Assembly: GCA_003210025.1 (NCBI GenBank) | Contig: QCNW01000005.1 | Location: 1-64,000, forward strand | DNA from: Pelagibacteraceae bacterium AG-426-M19 | GTDB lineage: Bacteria > Pseudomonadota > Alphaproteobacteria > Pelagibacterales > Pelagibacteraceae | DNA: 64,000 nucleotides | Reading direction: 5' to 3' | Shown: positions 59,093-64,000 of the stretch, piece by piece | Numbering within the stretch: position 1 is the first letter of the stretch | Layout: each line of letters starts with the position of its first letter | Notes under the pieces: model-generated | What the model was told of the DNA's origin: nothing | Database searches by the model: none | What the model saw: only the letters and a program-made list of their open reading frames with translations | Made by a program: the position numbers and the translations under genes

Positions 59093-60137
59093 AAACTTTA
59101 ATGGATTTAGAATGCCGGCTGAATGGGAGCCTCAAAATTCAGTTTGGATTGCTTGGCCTTATAATAAAAATGATTGGCCTGGATTATATCAATTTATTCC
59201 AGAAGTAATTTTAAAGATTATAAAAAAAATTTCAAAAAATCAAAAAATTAACTTAATCGTTAGCAAAAATATAAAAAATATAAAAAAATTAATAAAACTT
59301 AATAAAATCAAAAATATCAACTTCCAGTATATTAAAACTGATAGAATATGGTTACGAGATTCTGGACCCATATTTATAACAAACAAGTTCGAAAAGAAAA
59401 AAGTAATACTAAATTTTGGTTTTAACGGTTGGTCAAAGTATAAAAATTATAAAAATGACAATAAAATCAATAATAGTATTAGTAAAATAGCTAATTTTAA
59501 AAAGATTGATCCAATAATCAAAAAAAAAGGCAGAATTAGAAAAATAATCATGGAAGGAGGGGCATTTGATGTAAATGGCTCAGGTACAATTTTATTAACT
59601 GAAGAATGTTTGTTAAGCAAAATTCAAGAAAGAAATAAAAATTTTAAAAAAAAAGACTACGAAAAAATGTTCAATAAATACTTAAATATAAAAAACTTTA
59701 TATGGCTTAAAAAAGGAATTGCTGGCGATGACACACATGGACATGTTGATGACATATCAAGATTTGTTTCAAGAAATACGATTATGACTGCGGTTGAAAA
59801 TAATAAAAAAGATATAAATTACAAAAACTTAAATAAGAATTTAAATATATTGAAAGAAAGTAAATGTGAGAAAGGAAAGAAATTCAAAATTATAAAAGTT
59901 CCTATGCCTACACCAATTTATATTGAGAATACAAGAGTTCCTGCAAGTTATATGAATTTTTATATTTGTAATAAAAAAATAATTCTTCCAATATTCAGAG
60001 TAAAAGAAGACAATATTGCAATTAAAATTTTCAAAAATTACTTTAGAAATAGAAAAATCGAAACAGTTGATTGTAGCAAATTGATATGGGGGTTTGGTGC
60101 AATACATTGCATGACCCAACAAGAACCTAAAATTTAA
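59085..60137 (+). CDS. aguA: Agmatine deiminase
   Basis: AguA converts agmatine to N-carbamoylputrescine and ammonia. The 350-residue enzyme has MPAEWEPQNSVWIAWPYNKNDWPG at the start, the MEGGAFDVNGSGTILLTEECLLS block, GDDTHGHVDDISRFV with catalytic His, and the catalytic Cys342 in GFGAIHCMTQQEP. With aguB it completes agmatine to putrescine. No arginine decarboxylase gene is in the window, so agmatine must come from elsewhere or outside. Its stop abuts that of the convergent transporter gene. Confidence 0.94.
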   Translation: MSENFNGFRMPAEWEPQNSVWIAWPYNKNDWPGLYQFIPEVILKIIKKISKNQKINLIVSKNIKNIKKLIKLNKIKNINFQYIKTDRIWLRDSGPIFITNKFEKKKVILNFGFNGWSKYKNYKNDNKINNSISKIANFKKIDPIIKKKGRIRKIIMEGGAFDVNGSGTILLTEECLLSKIQERNKNFKKKDYEKMFNKYLNIKNFIWLKKGIAGDDTHGHVDDISRFVSRNTIMTAVENNKKDINYKNLNKNLNILKESKCEKGKKFKIIKVPMPTPIYIENTRVPASYMNFYICNKKIILPIFRVKEDNIAIKIFKNYFRNRKIETVDCSKLIWGFGAIHCMTQQEPKI

Positions 60138-60686
60138 TTATGCTGCTTTTAGTGTACCGAGTAATAATCTAAAAGGTATCAACATTACAAGAGCAACAAA
60201 TATTTTTACCGCAAGATCTCCTAACGATAAAGTTACCCAAGGAATTCCCGTTCCATAGAATGATATTGAGAAAAATAAAAAAGTATCAACTGTTGAACCT
60301 ATCAAAGAAGATGTTAAAGGTGCTATAAACCACTTTTTTTGTCTTAATTGATCAAATATCTGAACATCTAAAAGTTGAGCAATTATAAAAGCTGTTCCTG
60401 AACCAATTGCTATTCTTATAGAAATAAGATCAGTAAAATTAGTTGAAAATATTAAAGTAAACAAAATTCCAATTGTGAAGCCTATATAGACAATTTTTCT
60501 AGCTACTAATTTTCCAAAGGATCTGTTGGCCAAATCTGTAATTAAAAATGCAATTGGATAACTAAAAGCACCGTATGTTAAAATTTCCTCTAAACCGTAA
60601 TATTTTATAGGAAATTGAACTAAATAATTAGATGCTAGCACAACCAATCCCATTAAAAATGAGAGAGTAAGGAAAACTTTATTCAT
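60138..60686 (-). CDS. Queuosine precursor transporter (VUT/YhhQ family)
   Basis: This 182-residue protein with about six predicted helices is of the VUT family, which takes up queuosine precursors. It has GLEEILTYGAFSYPIAFLITDLANRSFGKLVARK and the FDQLRQKKWFIAPLTSSLIGSTVDTFLFFSISFYGTGIPW block with the conserved charged pair. Its stop abuts aguA, and it overlaps rpmB by 1 bp at its start, so rpmB and this gene are cotranscribed. Confidence 0.9.
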   Translation of the reverse strand: MNKVFLTLSFLMGLVVLASNYLVQFPIKYYGLEEILTYGAFSYPIAFLITDLANRSFGKLVARKIVYIGFTIGILFTLIFSTNFTDLISIRIAIGSGTAFIIAQLLDVQIFDQLRQKKWFIAPLTSSLIGSTVDTFLFFSISFYGTGIPWVTLSLGDLAVKIFVALVMLIPFRLLLGTLKAA

Positions 60687-60967
60687 TATGCTGTTTTTGC
60701 AATTATTGATTTTTTAAGCTTTTTTAATCTTAACGATAAATCTCTTGATTTTGCAGATTTTAAGAAATTATCAAAGCTACCTTTTTTATCTACAGATCTA
60801 ACACCTGCATTTGAAACTGTTAATCTCAGAGATCTTTTTAAAAGTTCACTTTTAAATTTTACTTTCTTTAAATTTGGAAGAAATCTTCTCTTAGTTTTAT
60901 TGTTAGCGTGACTAACATTATGGCCTTTTAGAGGGATTTTACCAGTAAGTTCGCATTTTTTAGACAT
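60686..60967 (-). CDS. rpmB: Ribosomal protein L28
   Basis: This 93-residue 50S ribosomal protein has [29 protein letters not shown], the L28 signature with the paired Cys and HxVSHANxKTKR core, and a basic C-terminal half. Its start follows a 43-bp gap after pyrD, and its stop overlaps the transporter gene by 1 bp. It is presumably strongly expressed. Confidence 0.95.
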   Translation of the reverse strand: MSKKCELTGKIPLKGHNVSHANNKTKRRFLPNLKKVKFKSELLKRSLRLTVSNAGVRSVDKKGSFDNFLKSAKSRDLSLRLKKLKKSIIAKTA

Positions 60968-61010
60968 AAATTTTCAAGATGTATATGGTCTTAAAGAATA
61001 CCAGTCAAGA

Positions 61011-62051
61011 TTAATTTTTTCTACCAATAGCTTCAGAAATATTTTTAAAACCTTCTCTTTTTACAATTTCGTCGAGATCTTTATTAATCTGTGAAGCAAT
61101 AATTGGTCCTTTATAAACCATACCTGTATACAATTGCACAAGAGTTGCACCGCTTACAATTTTATTAAAAACGCCATCGGCAGAGTCAACGCCCCCAACT
61201 CCAATTATTAAGATTTTTTTTCCAACTAATTTAAAAAATTTATTAATTAATTCATTAGAAATATTTTCAAGTGGTTTTCCAGACAAACCGCCTTTCTCTA
61301 ATTTATTTATATTAGATATATTTTCTCTATTTCTATCTGTCGTATTTGAAACTATAACTATTTGAACATTATATTTTAAAAAAAGTTCTGAGATTTCATC
61401 AATACTTTTTTCATCAATATCAGGAGATACTTTGACTGCTATTGGCACATTTGAATTTAAATTTTTCTTTTCTTCATTTATGCATTTTAAAAGATTATCT
61501 AACTCTTCATTTTTGTGAAAGTTTCTTAAATTTTCTGTATTAGGAGAAGAGATATTAATTGTAATATAGTCTGCCAAATTATGAAATTTTCTGAAACAAA
61601 TTAAATAATCTTCAACTCTGTTTTCAGTATCTTTATTAGGTCCTATATTAATACCAAGTAATCCATTAGGTGAATTATTTTCAATATTTTTTTTACTTTC
61701 TTCTGATCCAATATTGTTAAATCCAAGTCTATTAATTAAAGCCTCATCTTCTTCCAATCTGAACACTCTTGGTTTCGGATTTCCTATTTGTGGTTTAGGT
61801 GTAATTGTACCTACCTCAACAAAACCAAATCCTAGTTTGTATAGAGGATTGTAAACTTCTGCATTTTTATCAAATCCAGCAGCAACACCTAGAGGAGAAT
61901 TTAAAGTTTTGTTTAAAAATTTAGTTTGGATAGTAACTCTGGTTGTTTTATCTATAGCTGGTATCTGATTTAACTTTAAAGCCTTTATTGCTAGTGAGTG
62001 TGCAACTTCAGGGCTAAATTTAAATATAAAAGGTCTTATAAGATTAAACAT
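61011..62051 (-). CDS. pyrD: Dihydroorotate dehydrogenase (quinone), class 2
   Basis: PyrD oxidises dihydroorotate to orotate with quinone, the fourth pyrimidine step, at the inner membrane. The sequence has an N-terminal amphipathic helix (FNLIRPFIFKFSPEVAH), the FMN loop GVAAGFDKNAEVYNPLYKLGFGFVEVGT, and the catalytic Ser in TINISSPNTENLR. I use the ATG at 62051 rather than the TTG six bases upstream. It overlaps lysK by 8 bp. Confidence 0.93.
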   Translation of the reverse strand: MFNLIRPFIFKFSPEVAHSLAIKALKLNQIPAIDKTTRVTIQTKFLNKTLNSPLGVAAGFDKNAEVYNPLYKLGFGFVEVGTITPKPQIGNPKPRVFRLEEDEALINRLGFNNIGSEESKKNIENNSPNGLLGINIGPNKDTENRVEDYLICFRKFHNLADYITINISSPNTENLRNFHKNEELDNLLKCINEEKKNLNSNVPIAVKVSPDIDEKSIDEISELFLKYNVQIVIVSNTTDRNRENISNINKLEKGGLSGKPLENISNELINKFFKLVGKKILIIGVGGVDSADGVFNKIVSGATLVQLYTGMVYKGPIIASQINKDLDEIVKREGFKNISEAIGRKN

Positions 62052-63612
62052 TTTCAACCTTTTTTCTTATCAATTCTTTGGTTTCATTTACTCCAAAAAA
62101 ACTAATGAAGAAGCCCATTCTGGGTCCATTTTCGTCACCAAATACAACCTCATAGATAAGCTTAAACCATTCTCTTAAATTTTCTTTATAACCATTTTCT
62201 TTTCCTACGGTAAAAATATTTGTCTGAATATCTTCAGGAGCCATTTTATCATTACAATTATCTAAAGACTTAATTAATGCTTTCAGTGCAACTTTCTCTT
62301 TTTCATTTGGAGTTTTGTAAATTTTTTTTGTTTTTATAACATCATTGAAATATTTTATTGCATATTCAATTAAATTATCAAAAATTGGATGATCATTTTC
62401 ATTAATTTCTGACTTGTATTTTTTTACAAATTTCCAAAGTAATTGTTTGCTGTCCGCATTACTTGTTTCAACTAAATTTAAAAGCATTGAAAAAGTCATA
62501 ATTGTATTTTCCTCTGGCATTGATCCATTATGTACATGCCAAACTGGATTCATTAACTTTTGTAAATCATTTTGAGTTTTTCCTTTTTCTATAAAATCTA
62601 GATATTCATCAACAGCTTTTGGAACAACTTCTCTGTACAATTTTTTTGCTCTTTTTGGATTTTGATACATGTAAAGAGATAGACTTTGAGGAGATGCATA
62701 ATTTAGCCATTCATCTATAGTTACTCCATTACCTTTTGATTTAGATATTTTTTCACCTTTTTCGTCCAAAAAAAGTTCATAAGCAAAACCAGATGGGTTA
62801 GATTTACCTAATGTTTTAATAATCTTAGTTGAAAGAATTGCACTCTCAATTAAATCCTTTCCATACATTTCAAAATCAACATCTAAAGCGTACCATCTCA
62901 TTGCCCAATCAACTTTCCATTGCAATTTGCAGTTCCCGTCTAAAATACTTTTTTCCAATTTTGATCCATTATTATCAAATATGATTTTAGAAGATTTAGA
63001 ATCAATTTCTAAAACAGGTATTTCAAGAACTTTTCCAGTTTCTGGGCATATTGGTAAAAAGGGGGAATAGGTTTTCTGTCTTGCTTTGCCTAAAGTTGGA
63101 AGAATTATTTCCATAATTTTTTCATAATTTTCTAGAACTAATTTTAGGGTGTCATTAAAATAACCAGACTTGTAGAGTTCTGTAGAACTTTTAAATGAAT
63201 ATTTAAATTTAAAATTATCAAGAAATTGTTTCAACATATTATTATTATGTTCTCCAAAACTACTAAACTTTTCAAATGGATCAGGGACATCCGTTAAAGG
63301 TTTGTGAAGATTATTTTTGAGCTTTTCTTGATTTGGAACATTTTCAGGTACTTTTCTAAGACCATCCATATCATCAGAAAATGTAATAATTTCCTTTGGA
63401 ATATCTGTTAAATGATCAAGAGCGTTGACAATCATTGTCGTCCTTGCAACTTCTCCAAATGTACCTATATGTGGTAGTCCGCTAGGACCATAACCAGTTT
63501 GTAAAACTATTTTATTTTTTTTTTCTATGTTCGATTTTCTCTCTCTTAATAGCTTTTTAGCCTCAACAAATGGCCAGGCGTTTGTTTTGTCAAAATTTGT
63601 TTTGTCTATCAC
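62044..63612 (-). CDS. lysK: Class I lysyl-tRNA synthetase
   Basis: This 522-residue synthetase of the class I (archaeal-type) LysRS family charges tRNA-Lys. It has the HIGH motif GYGPSGLPHIGTFGEV (HIGT at 48-51) and the KMSKS-like GEKISKSKGNG. Most bacteria use the class II enzyme; many Alphaproteobacteria use this form. The start is a GTG at 63612; a weak AAGGA site is 13-14 bases upstream. It is transcribed with pyrD, which overlaps it by 8 bp. Confidence 0.93.
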   Translation of the reverse strand: MIDKTNFDKTNAWPFVEAKKLLRERKSNIEKKNKIVLQTGYGPSGLPHIGTFGEVARTTMIVNALDHLTDIPKEIITFSDDMDGLRKVPENVPNQEKLKNNLHKPLTDVPDPFEKFSSFGEHNNNMLKQFLDNFKFKYSFKSSTELYKSGYFNDTLKLVLENYEKIMEIILPTLGKARQKTYSPFLPICPETGKVLEIPVLEIDSKSSKIIFDNNGSKLEKSILDGNCKLQWKVDWAMRWYALDVDFEMYGKDLIESAILSTKIIKTLGKSNPSGFAYELFLDEKGEKISKSKGNGVTIDEWLNYASPQSLSLYMYQNPKRAKKLYREVVPKAVDEYLDFIEKGKTQNDLQKLMNPVWHVHNGSMPEENTIMTFSMLLNLVETSNADSKQLLWKFVKKYKSEINENDHPIFDNLIEYAIKYFNDVIKTKKIYKTPNEKEKVALKALIKSLDNCNDKMAPEDIQTNIFTVGKENGYKENLREWFKLIYEVVFGDENGPRMGFFISFFGVNETKELIRKKVENV

Positions 63613-63698
63613 AACTACTTAAATATCCTTAATATCAACCTTTTTAATAATTCATATAGAGTTGAAATTTATTTACCATAAAATAATGTCCATTCAAA

Positions 63699-64000
63699 AT
63701 GTCCAATTATAAAACTGTATTTTTTACATTAGGGGTTTTGCAAATTATTTTAGGTCTTTCAATGATTGTACCTATTTTGGTTCAATTAATATTTGATCAA
63801 ATTGATGCAGGATTTATCGGATCAATGATTGTTACTATTGTTTTTGGATTTTTATTTTTCATTTCTAATTATGATCACGATAAAAAGATAAGTTTACCTC
63901 AAGCTTTTTTGCTCACAGCACTTTCGTGGTTGAGTATTGCTATATTTGGTTCTTTACCTTTAATTTTTTCTAGTACGGATTTGAGTTTTACAGATGCTTT
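63699..64000 (+). CDS. TrkH-type potassium uptake protein, 3' end cut by window
   Basis: The first 100 residues of a membrane protein read MSNYKTVFFTLGVLQIILGLSMIVPILVQLIFDQ, then a second span and an amphipathic stretch ending near ALSWLSIAIFGSLPLIFSSTDLSFTDAF. The ALSWxxxxxxGSLPF-type block is the first pore-loop region of TrkH/KtrB potassium translocators. The start follows a 86-bp gap with a repeated AATGTCCA word (63685 and 63698). The rest of the gene lies beyond the window. Confidence 0.85.
   Translation, partial: MSNYKTVFFTLGVLQIILGLSMIVPILVQLIFDQIDAGFIGSMIVTIVFGFLFFISNYDHDKKISLPQAFLLTALSWLSIAIFGSLPLIFSSTDLSFTDA

Overview
The window looks like a chromosomal segment of a streamlined marine alphaproteobacterium of the SAR11 / Candidatus Pelagibacter type. 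The bases are extremely A+T rich (by eye around 30% G+C or less). Summing the gaps between called genes gives about 1.8 kb of non-coding DNA in 64 kb (about 97% coding), and the longest gap is 145 bp. No gap exceeds 300 bp. Several families are typical of Alphaproteobacteria: DUF2093, the BamF/DUF3035 lipoprotein, the DUF1476 F1-ATPase zeta inhibitor, ChvG/ChvI, RegA and class I lysyl-tRNA synthetase. I see no IS element, phage gene, CRISPR array, rRNA or tRNA. Species assignment is inference.

Layout. 1-9.3 kb holds housekeeping genes: a truncated lipid A acyltransferase, DUF2093, purD-rsmD, then a leftward block pgi, bamF-like lipoprotein, lspA, ileS, ribF and a HAD hydrolase. 9.3-13.3 kb holds groES-groEL behind a heat-shock-type promoter with a strong terminator, then typA. 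13.3-19.4 kb mixes small membrane or secreted proteins with tldE-tldD, a DCC-family protein and a DnaJ/TerB protein. 19.4-23 kb is a glyoxylate-shunt locus: aceA, an unrecognised 53-codon gene, and a divergent XRE/short-chain-fatty-acid-type regulator, separated by a dense cluster of TTTACAAA-type boxes. 23-30.8 kb has a lysine-rich coiled-coil protein, cfa, a DapA-family aldolase, a GT9 transferase, a membrane J-protein, oligopeptidase B and an Hsp20 gene.

30.9-37.4 kb is a BMP-type (nucleoside-like) ABC transporter with a facing phosphoribosyltransferase, two tandem DUF1330 genes and an AlkA-like glycosylase. 37.4-46.2 kb has a DMT exporter, msrA-sseA, an RND pump, a lytic transglycosylase, a nuclease, the DUF1476 ATPase inhibitor, a VanZ-like protein and gpmA. 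46.2-51.8 kb is a leftward run chvI-chvG-ahcY-tsaE-amgK-murU, a compacted version of a known alphaproteobacterial neighbourhood. 51.9-55.8 kb has polA, bioY and regA. 55.9-60.1 kb is a four-gene polyamine operon (ornithine decarboxylase, deoxyhypusine synthase-like, aguB, aguA) behind a terminator-like leader hairpin. The window ends with a queuosine-precursor transporter, rpmB, pyrD, lysK and the start of a TrkH potassium channel gene.

The most interesting leads are the operator cluster and small gene at aceA, the polyamine operon with its possible attenuator, the matched heat-shock promoters of groESL and hsp20, the lysine-rich coiled-coil protein, and the convergent gene pairs that share stop-codon bases instead of having terminators. 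I did not find a clearly new multi-gene system.
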